16,954 bases of DNA from Nitriliruptoraceae bacterium (GCA_007118045.1 SKTG01000365.1:1-16954), one strand, 5' to 3'; numbered from the stretch's first letter, positions 1-7,851 are shown. Made by a program: numbers and translations. The notes: a model not told the origin generated them from the letters alone.

Positions 1-96
1 CCCGGCCCGGACGGCGCTGGGGCGCACGAAGGACCGGGCAGCGAGAACGACCCGTCGGACGGTGACGGACCCCGTGACCAGGAGGGACCACCATGA
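1..96 (+). CDS. Partial C-terminus, probable AzlC-family exporter subunit
   Basis: An open frame enters from the left edge and ends at a TGA (94-96) that overlaps the azlD ATG in an ATGA arrangement. The visible 31 residues are hydrophilic and acidic (rich in Gly, Pro, Asp, Glu), with no membrane segment, so the call does not come from homology. It rests on gene order: AzlC (large, multi-spanning) normally lies directly before AzlD and is translationally coupled to it. Third positions are mostly G or C, which supports coding better in this frame than in the alternative frame that stops at 63-65. If the call is right, this AzlC has an unusual polar C-terminal tail. The alternative is an unrelated upstream gene. 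Confidence 0.42.
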   Translation, partial: PGPDGAGAHEGPGSENDPSDGDGPRDQEGPP

Positions 97-413
97 CCAT
101 CGGGTTCGGGCTGATCCTCGCCATGGCCGCCGGCACCTACCTCATGCGTCTGGCGGGCCTGGTCCTCGCTCGCCGGGGGCTGCCGGGCGCGCTGACCACG
201 ATGCTGCCCCTGTTCCCCGCCGCGCTGCTGGCCGGCCTCGTGGTCGTCAACGGCTTCTCGACGGACGGTGAGCCCGCGTTCGACGAGCGCGTCGGTGGCA
301 TGGCCGTCGCGGTGCTGCTCGCCGTCCGGGGCCGCAGCATGGGGACGGTCGTGGTCGCCGGCGTGGCGACCACCGCGGTGCTGCGCCTCGCTCGATCACT
401 GCTCGGGATCTGA
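93..413 (+). CDS. azlD: AzlD-family branched-chain amino acid transport protein
   Basis: A 106-residue integral membrane protein, the usual size for AzlD, the small partner of AzlC in exporting branched-chain amino acids and their analogues. It begins with a hydrophobic helix holding the family-like segment TYLMRLAGLVL (about residues 15-25). A second helix follows with PLFPAALLAGLVVVN, and then two more hydrophobic stretches to the C-terminus, giving about four helices. The charged loop with EPAFDERVGG (about 60-69) precedes the third helix, as is typical. The ATG at 93 overlaps the stop of the preceding frame, and AGGAGGG lies about six bases upstream. It converges with the MFS gene that ends at 439, only 25 bases away. 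The substrate cannot be read from sequence. Confidence 0.83.
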   Translation: MTIGFGLILAMAAGTYLMRLAGLVLARRGLPGALTTMLPLFPAALLAGLVVVNGFSTDGEPAFDERVGGMAVAVLLAVRGRSMGTVVVAGVATTAVLRLARSLLGI

Positions 414-438
414 GCCGGCCGACCCGTCCCCGCTCCGC

Positions 439-1689
439 TCACCCGTGGCGCCTTTCGTCCCGGGAGCCCCCACCGGGGTCCGGCATGGCCCGCAGCAACA
501 GCAAGCCGGTGAACACGGCGGCGACGAGCAATCCGAAACCGAGCCGGTAGGCCATGGTGGGGGTCGTCGCCCAGACCGTCTGCGTCGTCTCGAGCACCGC
601 TCCCACGACCTGTTGTGCCAGCCCCGTCGTGCCGAGCACGACCGTGTTCACCATGCCGAAGGCGAGACCGCGGCGGTGGTCGGCGATGCCCGTCGTCGCG
701 AGCCCGAAGCCGAGCACCATGCCGCCGGACGCGACCCCGGCCACGAACGAGGCGAAGCCGACGAGCCACCCGGGCAACCCCGGGCCGTACACGATCAGGA
801 CCATCACGCCGAGCACCGTGACGAAGGCGCCGGCGAGGATCGGACGTGGCCGGCCCGTCCGAGCGGCCAACCACCCGAGCGCCGGACTGCCGACGGCGAA
901 GCCGACCAGCATGCTCGAGGCCGCCAAGGCCGCGATGGTGGGACGGAAGCCACGCACGTCCTGCAGGAACGGCACCGCCCACAACCCGGCGTAGACGTTG
1001 ACCGGCAGCACCAGCGTGGCGGACACGATGCCGCACGCCCAGACCGGCCACCGCCGGAAGACCTCCCGGCGCCGGTGATCCGGCGCGCCGGGGGCGGCAC
1101 CGGCCGCGGTCCGGGGCGCGCCCCCTCGGGGCAGGAGCAGGAGACACCCCACGATCAGCACCAGCGGCAGCAGCGCGGAGAGCAGCAACGACGTCCGCCA
1201 TCCGATGGCATCCGCAGCCGCCCGCAGGGGCGCCTGTCCGAGCAGCGCGCCGGCCATCCCGACCGACGCGGCCAGCCCCGAGGCCAGGCCGAACCGCGAG
1301 GGCGGCAGCACCCGCGTGGCGACGACCAGGCACCCGAGGAACCCCACGCTGGCCGCGAGACCGAGCAACAGACGACCCGCACCCGCCAGCACGATGCCGG
1401 GGGCACTGGCGAAGGCGACCGCGCCGAGCACCGAGGCCAGCGCCGCGGCGGTCGCGATGCGTCTGGGGCCGGCGCGGTCGAGCAGCGTGCCGATCGGCAG
1501 CTGTGCGAGGGCCATGCTCAGGAAGAAGATGCCGCCGAGGCCCCCCACGGCGGCCAACCCGACGTCGAAGGAGCTCGTGAGGTCCTCGACGAGGACCGAC
1601 GGCACGACGCGTTGGAAGAACGAGTAGCCGTAGAGGACCGCCACCACGGCCCAGGCGGCCCACCCTGCTCCCGCGCCGGCTGCCGACAC
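439..1689 (-). CDS. MFS transporter, candidate sugar-acid/organic-acid permease
   Basis: A 416-residue, 12-helix protein of Major Facilitator Superfamily size. The first helix carries YGYSFFQRVVPSVL and is followed by an extracellular loop. The helix 2-3 loop has the MFS-A-like signature around GTLLDRAGPRR (about residues 66-77), and an equivalent sits at GWLAARTGRPRP in the second half. A basic, low-complexity central loop (about 190-212) separates the two six-helix halves. The GTG start at 1689 has no clear Shine-Dalgarno, so a slightly different start is possible. It lies 91 bases downstream of the GntR gene on the same strand. That gap contains a copy of the motif found before the catabolic operon, so co-regulated uptake of the operon's substrate is plausible. 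The substrate is unknown. It may be read through from the operon or from its own promoter. Confidence 0.82.
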   Translation of the reverse strand: MSAAGAGAGWAAWAVVAVLYGYSFFQRVVPSVLVEDLTSSFDVGLAAVGGLGGIFFLSMALAQLPIGTLLDRAGPRRIATAAALASVLGAVAFASAPGIVLAGAGRLLLGLAASVGFLGCLVVATRVLPPSRFGLASGLAASVGMAGALLGQAPLRAAADAIGWRTSLLLSALLPLVLIVGCLLLLPRGGAPRTAAGAAPGAPDHRRREVFRRWPVWACGIVSATLVLPVNVYAGLWAVPFLQDVRGFRPTIAALAASSMLVGFAVGSPALGWLAARTGRPRPILAGAFVTVLGVMVLIVYGPGLPGWLVGFASFVAGVASGGMVLGFGLATTGIADHRRGLAFGMVNTVVLGTTGLAQQVVGAVLETTQTVWATTPTMAYRLGFGLLVAAVFTGLLLLRAMPDPGGGSRDERRHG

Positions 1690-1727
1690 CCGGCCGGATC
1701 GAGACAGGTCGCCCGGACCCGTGGCCG

Positions 1728-1780
1728 CGGTCCGATCCGTGTCAGTGACGGTCCACCCCTGTCCGGCCCTCGTCGGACCG
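1728..1780. repeat. Perfect 8-base inverted repeat in the GntR-MFS gap
   Basis: CGGTCCGA at 1728-1735 and TCGGACCG at 1773-1780 are exact reverse complements separated by 37 bases. The right arm directly abuts the stop codon of the GntR gene (1781-1783). The loop holds the TGACGGTCCA motif. The long loop and lack of a T-tract make this a poor intrinsic terminator. It may be part of a transcription-factor site or chance in GC-rich sequence. Confidence 0.3.
1746..1755. promoter_or_regulatory. Candidate GntR/FadR-type operator upstream of MFS gene
   Basis: TGACGGTCCA (minus strand TGGACCGTCA) lies 57-66 bases before the GTG of the MFS gene. Aligned with 2549-2559 and 12754-12764 it gives the shared core G(A/T)CNGTCCA. 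The site is only partly palindromic. The three matching positions in upstream regions, next to a gene for an FCD-type GntR regulator, are the reason for calling it. No convincing -10 element was found beside this copy. Confidence 0.4.
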
Positions 1781-2509
1781 CTAGGCGCGGAGCCGCTCGT
1801 GCGAACGCATGATGTGGGCGCTCACGAGCTCCGCGGCCTTGTCCCCGTCGCCCGCTTCGAGAGCCTCGAGGATCTCCACGTGCTCACGGGTGACCTCCGC
1901 CCGCATCGACGCCCAGTCCGAGGCGCTGGGGAAGATGCGCCCGAGCGTGAGATGGACCACCTCGCGGATCGAACCCATCAGGTGCGCGACCAGTCGGTTG
2001 CCGGACGCCTCGCAGATGGCGAGGTGGAAGGCCGCGTCGAGCTTGAGGTAGTCCTCGGGGCCCAGGTCGTCCCCGGTGAGCTGGTCCAGGGCCTCGCGGG
2101 CCGGGTCGAGGTCCAGCGGATCCTGTGTCACGGCGGCCTTCACCGCGTAGCTCTCGATCATGCACCGCACGTCGATGACCTCGTCGAGCGAGATCTTGTC
2201 GAGCGCGGTGTGCATCAGCAGGGCGTCGCTGAACGCGTCGCCGACCTCGGAGACCACGATGCTGCCCGATTCCGGGCCGGTCCCCGTCCGGGCGCGGATG
2301 ATCGAGAGCTGCTCGAGCACCCGCATCGCTTCGCGCACCGAGGCCCGGCTCACGCCGAGCCGGTCGCTGAGCTGGCGTTCCCCCGGCAGCCGGTCGCCGA
2401 CCTTCAGCCGCCCGGCGAGGATCTCGCGTTGGATGCGCTCGACGACCTCCTCGTACGCGCGTCGTCGCTGCACGGGTTGCAGGTCGAGCTGTGGTCGTCG
2501 ATCGCTCAC
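1781..2509 (-). CDS. GntR-family (FadR/FCD subfamily) transcriptional regulator
   Basis: A 242-residue DNA-binding regulator. The N-terminal winged helix-turn-helix spans about residues 18-86, with the GntR signature around RLPGERQLSDRLGVSRASVREA (40-61). The C-terminal all-helical FCD ligand domain follows at about 100-235. The metal-ligand set expected in FCD proteins is visible: D158 and H162 in DAAFH, H210 in TREH and H232 in AHIMRSH. FCD regulators commonly bind organic or sugar acids through this metal. The start chosen is GTG 2509, preceded by AGGTGGAGG four bases upstream. An in-frame GTG at 2569 is possible, but it adds a Gly-rich tail, has no ribosome site, and would lie upstream of the likely transcription start. 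The gene follows the catabolic operon by 88 bases and probably regulates it (inference). Confidence 0.9.
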   Translation of the reverse strand: MSDRRPQLDLQPVQRRRAYEEVVERIQREILAGRLKVGDRLPGERQLSDRLGVSRASVREAMRVLEQLSIIRARTGTGPESGSIVVSEVGDAFSDALLMHTALDKISLDEVIDVRCMIESYAVKAAVTQDPLDLDPAREALDQLTGDDLGPEDYLKLDAAFHLAICEASGNRLVAHLMGSIREVVHLTLGRIFPSASDWASMRAEVTREHVEILEALEAGDGDKAAELVSAHIMRSHERLRA

Positions 2510-2513
2510 GTGG

Positions 2514-2522
2514 CCTCCACCT
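2514..2522 (-). promoter_or_regulatory. Ribosome binding site fixing the GntR start at 2509
   Basis: On the minus strand AGGTGGAGG ends four bases before the GTG at 2509. Nothing comparable precedes the alternative GTG at 2569 or the ATG at 2563. This decides the shorter, 242-residue reading of the regulator. Confidence 0.6.
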
Positions 2523-2548
2523 CGGCTGTCGCCACCTCCTGCTGCGAA

Positions 2549-2564
2549 CTGACCGTCCAGCATA
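2549..2564 (-). promoter_or_regulatory. Candidate -10 element and overlapping operator for the GntR gene
   Basis: On the minus strand TATGCT (2564-2559) fits the TAnnnT -10 pattern. It runs straight into TGGACGGTCAG (2559-2549), a copy of the motif also seen upstream of the operon and of the MFS gene. Transcription would begin around 2552, leaving a leader of about 43 bases before GTG 2509. A repressor bound here would sit on the start point, consistent with autoregulation. No good -35 was found, so the promoter call is tentative. Confidence 0.38.
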
Positions 2565-2597
2565 GGCACTGGACGCCGGAGCCGCCCGACCCCGACC

Positions 2598-3581
2598 TCA
2601 CCGTGGATCGACGACCACGTGCGTCGGTACCTCCCCGTTCGCCCAGGCGACGACGTTCGCGACCGCGCCCCGCCGCAGGATCACCTCGGACTCGGCGGAG
2701 TACCAGGCGGCGTGCGGGGTGACCAGGGCCCGCGGGTGCGACCGCAGGGGGTGGTCCTCCGGGGCGGGCTCGGTCTCCATCACGTCCAGCGCGGCGGCCG
2801 CGAGCGGTCCCTCGTCGAGGGCGCGCACGAGCGCGGTCTCGTCGACGAGACCACCGCGGGAGGTGTTGACCAGGATGGCACCGTCGCGCATCCGTCCGAG
2901 CGACGTCGCGTCGACCAGGTGGCGCGTCTCCTCGGTGAGCGGGAGGTGCAGGCTGATCACGTCGGCCCGTTCGAACAGCTGATCGACCTCGACGCGATCG
3001 ACCCCGTCCGGCCAGTGCTCGGCCGGGAGGTAGGGATCGGCTCCGAGCAGCTGCCCGAAGAAGGGCCCGAGCAGCGAGGCAGCCTTCCGGCCGATCCGGC
3101 CGAGCCCGAGGATGCCCAGCGTCTGCTCGCTGGTGCGGCGGGTCGGGCGGGCGCGCTTGTAGTCCCACACCCCACCACGCACGTTCCGGTCGTGGAACGC
3201 GAGGCCGCGGACGCCCGCGAGGGCGAGCGACGCGGCGTGCGTGGCGACCTCCTCGTCGCCGTATCCGGTGACGTTGCAGATCCAGACACCGGCCTCGCGG
3301 GCCGCCTCGAGGTCGACGTTGTCGACCCCGACCCCGTACCGGGCCACCAGACCCAGGTCCGGGATGCCGTGCAGGACCTCGGCGGTGATGGGGGCGTACT
3401 GCACGAGCAGGGCGCGTGCGCCGCTCTCCCGAGCGGCGTCGACGACCTGCTGCGGGGTACGGGCCTGGGCGTCCGCGAGCTCGAGCCCGCCGGCCTCGAG
3501 CCCGGACCGTTCGATCTCGAGGTCCTCGTACTCCCAGTCGGTGACGAGCGCGCGGATCGGTCCCTCGGTGGCCCCGCTCAT
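2598..3581 (-). CDS. CtBP-like D-isomer-specific 2-hydroxyacid dehydrogenase
   Basis: A 327-residue NAD(P)-dependent 2-hydroxyacid dehydrogenase of normal family length, expected to interconvert a 2-hydroxy acid and a 2-oxo acid in the cytoplasm. The substrate-binding half carries VARYGVGVDNVDL (about 79-91). The Rossmann motif GLGRIG is at 159-164. The catalytic triad is complete: R242 in NTSRGG, E271 in METEP and H290 in TPHAAWYS. The TPHAAWYS form of the histidine motif is typical of the C-terminal-binding-protein-like branch. Its start (ATG 3581) overlaps the stop of the FAH gene by four bases, so it is translationally coupled as the last enzyme of the operon. It could reduce or oxidise hydroxy-acid products of the pathway, such as lactate, glycolate or a C4 acid (inference). 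The precise substrate is unknown. Confidence 0.88.
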   Translation of the reverse strand: MSGATEGPIRALVTDWEYEDLEIERSGLEAGGLELADAQARTPQQVVDAARESGARALLVQYAPITAEVLHGIPDLGLVARYGVGVDNVDLEAAREAGVWICNVTGYGDEEVATHAASLALAGVRGLAFHDRNVRGGVWDYKRARPTRRTSEQTLGILGLGRIGRKAASLLGPFFGQLLGADPYLPAEHWPDGVDRVEVDQLFERADVISLHLPLTEETRHLVDATSLGRMRDGAILVNTSRGGLVDETALVRALDEGPLAAAALDVMETEPAPEDHPLRSHPRALVTPHAAWYSAESEVILRRGAVANVVAWANGEVPTHVVVDPR

Positions 3582-4441
3582 CGGGGACCCACCACGGTGC
3601 TGCGCTGGCGACCGAGCCCCTCGATCCAGGGCTCGACCACGTCACCGGCGGCGAGGTAGCGCGGTGGGTCCATGCCCATGCCCACCCCGGGTGGTGTCCC
3701 GGTGTTGATCACGTCGCCCGGTTCGAGCACCAGGAACTGGCTGAGGTAGTGCACCACGTGCGCGACCGAGAAGACCATCCTCGAGGTCGAGCCGTGCTGC
3801 ATCGCCTCGCCGTTGACGTCCAGGCCGAGGGCGAGGTCACCCACGTCCGGGACCTCGTCCGGCGTGACCAGCCACGGCCCCAGCGGGTTGAACGTCGCGC
3901 ACGACTTGCCCTTGGTCCACTGCCCGCCCCGCTCGATCTGGAAGGCGCGCTCCGAGACGTCGTTGGAGACGCAGTAGCCGGCGATGGACGCCACCGCCTC
4001 CGCCTCGTCCTCGAGGTAGCGGCACTCGCGCCCGATGACGACCGCGAGCTCCACCTCCCAGTCGGTTCGTTCGCTGCCGCGGGGCAGCTCGATGTCGTCG
4101 TTCGGGCCCACGACCGTGTTGCTGGTCTTGGTGAACAGCACGGGCTCGTCGGGGATGGGCATCCCGGCCTCGTTCGCGTGGTCCTCGTAGTTCAGACCGA
4201 TGCAGAGCACCGCATGAGGACGCGCGATCGGGGCCCCGAGACGCACGTCGGCGAGCGGCACCCGATCGAGCCGTTCGGCGTCCGGGCCGTCCAGCAGCCT
4301 GCTCAGCTGCTCCAACCCGCCATCGGCGAAGAAGGCGGCGTCGTAGTCGGCGACGTGCGGGGACACGTCCAGCAGCGTGTCCTCGTCGATGAGCACACCC
4401 GGGCGCTCGTGGCCCGGGGCTCCGTGTCGGATCAGCTTCAT
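3578..4441 (-). CDS. FAH-family hydrolase, 2,4-diketo-3-deoxy-L-fuconate hydrolase-like
   Basis: A 287-residue fumarylacetoacetate hydrolase-fold enzyme. Visible family motifs are IGLNYEDHANE (81-91), the metal-binding pair E129/E131 in DWEVELAVVIG with D161 in SNDVSER, the QWTKGKSCATFNPLGPWLV stretch (about 174-192), and the C-terminal NTGTPPGVG (246-254). Enzymes with this pattern cleave acylpyruvate-type C-C bonds. Close relatives in fuconate or rhamnonate clusters split 2,4-diketo-3-deoxy acids into pyruvate and a hydroxy acid, usually lactate. That fits the fuconate dehydratase in the same operon. Ureidoglycolate-lyase annotations are common for this family, but no purine genes are nearby. 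Start ATG 4441 overlaps the upstream stop and has GGAGGTGGGG just ahead. The family is certain; the substrate is inferred. Confidence 0.86.
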   Translation of the reverse strand: MKLIRHGAPGHERPGVLIDEDTLLDVSPHVADYDAAFFADGGLEQLSRLLDGPDAERLDRVPLADVRLGAPIARPHAVLCIGLNYEDHANEAGMPIPDEPVLFTKTSNTVVGPNDDIELPRGSERTDWEVELAVVIGRECRYLEDEAEAVASIAGYCVSNDVSERAFQIERGGQWTKGKSCATFNPLGPWLVTPDEVPDVGDLALGLDVNGEAMQHGSTSRMVFSVAHVVHYLSQFLVLEPGDVINTGTPPGVGMGMDPPRYLAAGDVVEPWIEGLGRQRSTVVGPR

Positions 4442-5571
4442 GCCCCACCTCCGGTCGGGTCGTCGTGGTCGTTCGCGTCGGTCGGTCGCGCGGCGCCGAG
4501 CCGCTCCGCGACAGCGGCCGCCACCTCGTCGGTGGTGGCGTCGCCACCGAGGTCCGGGGTGCGGACGTCGCTGTCGGCGAGCACACCCTCCATCGCGCTC
4601 ATCAGCTCGGCCGCCGCGCGTTCGTGTCCCAGGTGTTCGAGCATGAGCACGCCCGACCAGATCTGGCCCATGGGGTTGGCGATCCCCCGACCGGCGATGT
4701 CGGGAGCCGAACCGTGGACGGGCTCGAACATCGAGGGGTGGTCACGCTCGGGGTTGAGGTTGGCGCTCGCGGCGATGCCGATGCTGCCGGCCACCGCGGC
4801 CGTCAGGTCGCTGAGGATGTCGCCGAAGAGGTTCGAAGCGACGATGACGTCGAGCTCGGTCGGTCGCAGCACGCAGTCGGCCGCGAGCGCGTCGATGTGG
4901 CGCTCGTTCGTGGTCACGGACGGGTAGGCGGGCCCGATCTCGCCGAACACCTCGTCCCAGAACGGCATCGTGTGCACGATGCCGTTCGACTTGGTCGCGG
5001 AGGTGAGCCGGCCGCGCCGGGTCGCCGCCAGCTCGAACGCGTAGTGCATGACCCGTTCCACGCCGATCCTGGTGAAGACCGCCTCCTGCATGGCGAGCTC
5101 CCCGGGCTCACCGGGGTACAGCCGACCCCCGATCTCGGAGTACTCGCCCTCGTTGTTCTCCCGCACCACCACCAGGTCGAGGCCGTCGGAGATCTCGGGC
5201 CGCAGCGGTCCCCGGACACCAGGGAGGAGCCGCATGGGCCGGAGGTTGACGTACTGACGGAAGCGGCGACGGATCGGGATCAGCATCCCCCACAGGGAGA
5301 GGTGATCGGGCACACCCGGGGCGCCGACGGCACCGAGGAACACGGCGTCGTGCTCCGCCAGGGTGTCGAGCGCGTCGTCGGGCATCATCGCGCCCGTATC
5401 GAGCCACCGGTCACAGCCCCAGTCGAAGTGCTCCCACGCGAAGCCGGCGCCCTCGATCGCGGCCGCTCGATCGAGCAGGGCGAGGGCGGGCGGCATCACC
5501 TCGCGGCCGATGCCGTCACCGGCCAGGACGGCGACGCGGTAGGTGGTCGTCGGATCAGCGGAGGAGTTCAC
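4438..5571 (-). CDS. Tartrate dehydrogenase/decarboxylase-like (IPMDH/ICDH superfamily)
   Basis: A 377-residue member of the beta-decarboxylating hydroxyacid dehydrogenase family (isopropylmalate, isocitrate, malate, tartrate). It shows the N-terminal AGDGIGREV (17-25) and a substrate-loop segment with LSLWGMLIPIRRRF (91-104) and YVNLRP (107-112). It also has RENNEGEYSEIGG (137-149), K194 in SATKSNG, and the metal aspartates in FGDILSDL (249-256: D251, D255). The NAD-binding EPVHGSAPDIAG is at 283-294. The LWGMLIPIRR form, rather than the leucine-biosynthesis pattern, points to tartrate/D-malate dehydrogenases of the TtuC/DmlA type. Those enzymes oxidise tartrate or malate and can decarboxylate. 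GTG 5571 with GGGAGGG upstream overlaps the Fe-ADH stop by 17 bases, the longest overlap in the operon. No leucine genes are nearby. Confidence 0.84.
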   Translation of the reverse strand: MNSSADPTTTYRVAVLAGDGIGREVMPPALALLDRAAAIEGAGFAWEHFDWGCDRWLDTGAMMPDDALDTLAEHDAVFLGAVGAPGVPDHLSLWGMLIPIRRRFRQYVNLRPMRLLPGVRGPLRPEISDGLDLVVVRENNEGEYSEIGGRLYPGEPGELAMQEAVFTRIGVERVMHYAFELAATRRGRLTSATKSNGIVHTMPFWDEVFGEIGPAYPSVTTNERHIDALAADCVLRPTELDVIVASNLFGDILSDLTAAVAGSIGIAASANLNPERDHPSMFEPVHGSAPDIAGRGIANPMGQIWSGVLMLEHLGHERAAAELMSAMEGVLADSDVRTPDLGGDATTDEVAAAVAERLGAARPTDANDHDDPTGGGA

Positions 5572-6757
5572 GGTCGCCCTCCCAGGCCGCGTGCAGCACG
5601 CGTTCGAGGCCCTCGACGCTGGTGTCGCCGGGGTCGTTCTGGAGCAGACGTGTCACGGTCGAGGCCAGCTCCGCGTAGTGGCGGAGCTCGTCCCGGGCCA
5701 CGCCGATCTCCTGCAGGCTCGCTGGCACACCGATGCGCGCATCGAGCTCGACCACCCACTCGACGAACGCCTCGGCCGGGTCCGAGCCGGCGAGGTCCAG
5801 GCAGGCGGCCAGCTCCGCCAGCTGCTCGTCGATGATCGGCCGGTTGGCCGTGAGCACGTAGGGCAGGAACAGCCCGACCCCGAGCCCGTGTGGGGTCTTG
5901 GTGCCGGCCCCGATCGGGTACTGCAACGCGTGGGGTGCCGCCGTCCCCGCGTGACCGAAGGCGACCCCGGCGTCGGTCGCACCGCGCATGACGGCGGCCC
6001 GTGCCTCCCGGTCGCCGCCGTCCTCGACGGCGCGAGCGAGGTTCGGACCGAGCGCCGCCATCGCCCGCAGGGCGTGCTGATCGGCGAGGTCGTTCTTGCC
6101 GATCAGCACGCCCTCGACGGCTTCGCGCCAGCCGACGTCGCGGGTCGTGGCCGTGTAGGCCTCCACGGCGTGGCAGACCGCGTCGATCCCGGCGAACGCC
6201 GTCACCGAGGGTGGACAGGAGTAGGTCAGCTCCGGATCGCAGATCGCGAAGGCGGGGACCATGTGGACGCTCGAGACGCCCACCTTCAGCTCCCGGTCGG
6301 GATCGCTGAGCACCGAGACGGTGGTCACCTCCGAGCCCGTGCCGGCCGTCGTCGGGATCGCGATCAGCGGGAGCACCGGTCCGGGGACGAGGTTCTCACC
6401 GTAGTAGTCGCGCGGGTCGCCGCCGTGGGTGACCAGCACGGCGACGACCTTGGCCAGGTCGATGACCGTGCCGCCGCCGACCGCGACGATCAGCTCGGGA
6501 TCGACCTCGCGGGCCCGTGCCAGGCACCGGTCGACCACCTCGAGGGGGACGTCGGAGACGGCGTCGACGAACCGCTCGACCTCGAGTCCGGATGCCTCCA
6601 GAGCGGCGACGATCGTCGCGAAGCCGGGCTGCTCGGCGATGATCGGGTCGCTGACGAGCAGCGCCCGGTGGCCGAGGTCGCGGGCGAGGTGGCCCACGGC
6701 CTCGATCGTGCCCTCCCCCTCGAGCAACTGACGCGGACTCCGTCGGGTACCGATCAT
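5555..6757 (-). CDS. Iron-containing (group III) alcohol dehydrogenase
   Basis: A 400-residue Fe-ADH. It has the dinucleotide motif VGGGTVID (93-100), PTTAGTGSEVT (135-145) and all four expected metal ligands: D192 and H196 in GIDAVCHAVEAYT, H276 in APHALQYPIG and H290 in KTPHGLG. An insertion-like segment with VLIGKNDLADQHA (about 217-229) follows the second metal motif. It resembles the longer loop seen in hydroxyacid-oxoacid transhydrogenase and related Fe-ADHs, rather than the short form in lactaldehyde reductase (from memory of the families). Possible roles are reducing or oxidising a C2-C4 aldehyde or hydroxy acid released by the pathway. Start ATG 6757 overlaps the Ldh2-gene stop by four bases. 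GGAGG lies about ten bases upstream, so translational coupling probably matters. Substrate unassigned. Confidence 0.88.
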   Translation of the reverse strand: MIGTRRSPRQLLEGEGTIEAVGHLARDLGHRALLVSDPIIAEQPGFATIVAALEASGLEVERFVDAVSDVPLEVVDRCLARAREVDPELIVAVGGGTVIDLAKVVAVLVTHGGDPRDYYGENLVPGPVLPLIAIPTTAGTGSEVTTVSVLSDPDRELKVGVSSVHMVPAFAICDPELTYSCPPSVTAFAGIDAVCHAVEAYTATTRDVGWREAVEGVLIGKNDLADQHALRAMAALGPNLARAVEDGGDREARAAVMRGATDAGVAFGHAGTAAPHALQYPIGAGTKTPHGLGVGLFLPYVLTANRPIIDEQLAELAACLDLAGSDPAEAFVEWVVELDARIGVPASLQEIGVARDELRHYAELASTVTRLLQNDPGDTSVEGLERVLHAAWEGDRELLR

Positions 6758-7851
6758 GGAGCGGTGTCCTCCTCGCTGGTGGGAACGCTGCCCGGTCGGG
6801 CGACGTCGAGCTCCTCGGCGATCGCGGCGACCTGCGCCCAGACCCGACCGCTGACGGGCACGCGACCCTCGGCGGCCCGGCGGGCCCGCAGTTCGCGCGA
6901 CCGGTCGCCTGGGACGCTCACCGGATGCTCAGGGTCCGCCGGCCGGGTCGCGCGCAGCTCCCGCACGAAGGCGGCCAGCACGTCACGACGATCGGTGCCG
7001 GCGACCACCTCGGGTGCGAAGCAGAGCAGCAGGTCGCCCTTGTTGCAGACCTCGGACGCATCGAGGGTGCCGACGACGTCGCGTCCGAGCGCGGAGGTGG
7101 TCAGCGCCCCGACCAGGAACTCGAGACCGGCCGCCAGGGCGTAGCCCTTCGGGCCACCGAAGGGCGTGATGGCGCCCTCGAGCGCCGCGTGGGGGTCGGT
7201 CGTCGGGTCACCGGCCGCGTCCACCGCGACACCCGCCGGCAGGGGGTCGTCGCGGTTGGCGTGGTCGATCACCTTGCCGCGCGAGACCGCGCCGGTGGCC
7301 ATGTCGAGCACCACCGGATCCTCCGGGGTCGGTACGGCGAGCGCGAGCGGGTTCGTCCCGACGCCGGCGTCACGACCACCCCACGGGTGCACCAGCGGCT
7401 CGCTCGTCGTGGTGGCCATGGCGGCGACGCCGGCGATCGCGGCACGCTCGACGTACGGCGCCAGCATGCCGAGGTGGTTCGCGTTCGAGATCGCCGCGAT
7501 CGTCACGCCCTCCTGCCCGGCGCGTTCGACGATGGCATCGAGCGCGGCGAAGGCGACCGGAGGCCCGAGTCCGCGCCCTCCGTCGACGGCCAGCACCGAG
7601 CGCGAACGCCACGCGTGCTCGCCGCTCGCGGCGGGATCGGCCAGGCCGCCCCTGATCCGATCGACCAGCATCGGGAGGCGCTGCAGGCCGTGCGACGGAT
7701 GACCGCGCAGGTCACCCTCGACCAGGACGTCCGCCTGGGCCCCGGCGGTCGTCGCCGTCGCCCCGAGCGCCAGCAGCACCTCGGTGACCAGCCGGCGGTG
7801 CTGCTCGACCTCGGGCCACCGGGTCGCCGTGTCGTGCGTGGTCCCGGTCAC
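6754..7851 (-). CDS. Ldh2/YlbC/YiaK-type malate/L-lactate/sugar-acid dehydrogenase
   Basis: A 365-residue NAD(P)-dependent dehydrogenase of the Ldh2 family, which lacks a Rossmann fold and acts on malate, lactate, ureidoglycolate, diketogulonate or cyclic imino acids. Landmarks are the catalytic-histidine region DLRGHPSHG (about 47-55), SNANHLGM (about 124-131), the GTNPLALAVP cofactor loop (about 166-175) and GGPKGYALAAGLEFLVG in the middle-to-late part. The start is GTG 7851, which forms a GTGA overlap with the aldehyde dehydrogenase stop. The frame stays open another 98 codons upstream, but that part is in the shadow of the aldehyde dehydrogenase and matches nothing. No strong ribosome site exists, as expected for a coupled gene. 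The substrate is probably a 2-hydroxy or 2-keto sugar acid (inference from context). Confidence 0.86.
   Translation of the reverse strand: MTGTTHDTATRWPEVEQHRRLVTEVLLALGATATTAGAQADVLVEGDLRGHPSHGLQRLPMLVDRIRGGLADPAASGEHAWRSRSVLAVDGGRGLGPPVAFAALDAIVERAGQEGVTIAAISNANHLGMLAPYVERAAIAGVAAMATTTSEPLVHPWGGRDAGVGTNPLALAVPTPEDPVVLDMATGAVSRGKVIDHANRDDPLPAGVAVDAAGDPTTDPHAALEGAITPFGGPKGYALAAGLEFLVGALTTSALGRDVVGTLDASEVCNKGDLLLCFAPEVVAGTDRRDVLAAFVRELRATRPADPEHPVSVPGDRSRELRARRAAEGRVPVSGRVWAQVAAIAEELDVARPGSVPTSEEDTAP

Noticed and set aside
1728..1780. Inverted repeat as an intrinsic terminator of the GntR gene
   Set aside because: The 37-base loop and absence of a T-tract make a functional terminator unlikely. 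It is kept only as a repeat.
4438..5571. 3-isopropylmalate dehydrogenase (leuB)
   Set aside because: The superfamily fits, but the LWGMLIPIRR substrate loop is of the tartrate/D-malate type and no leucine biosynthesis genes are present.
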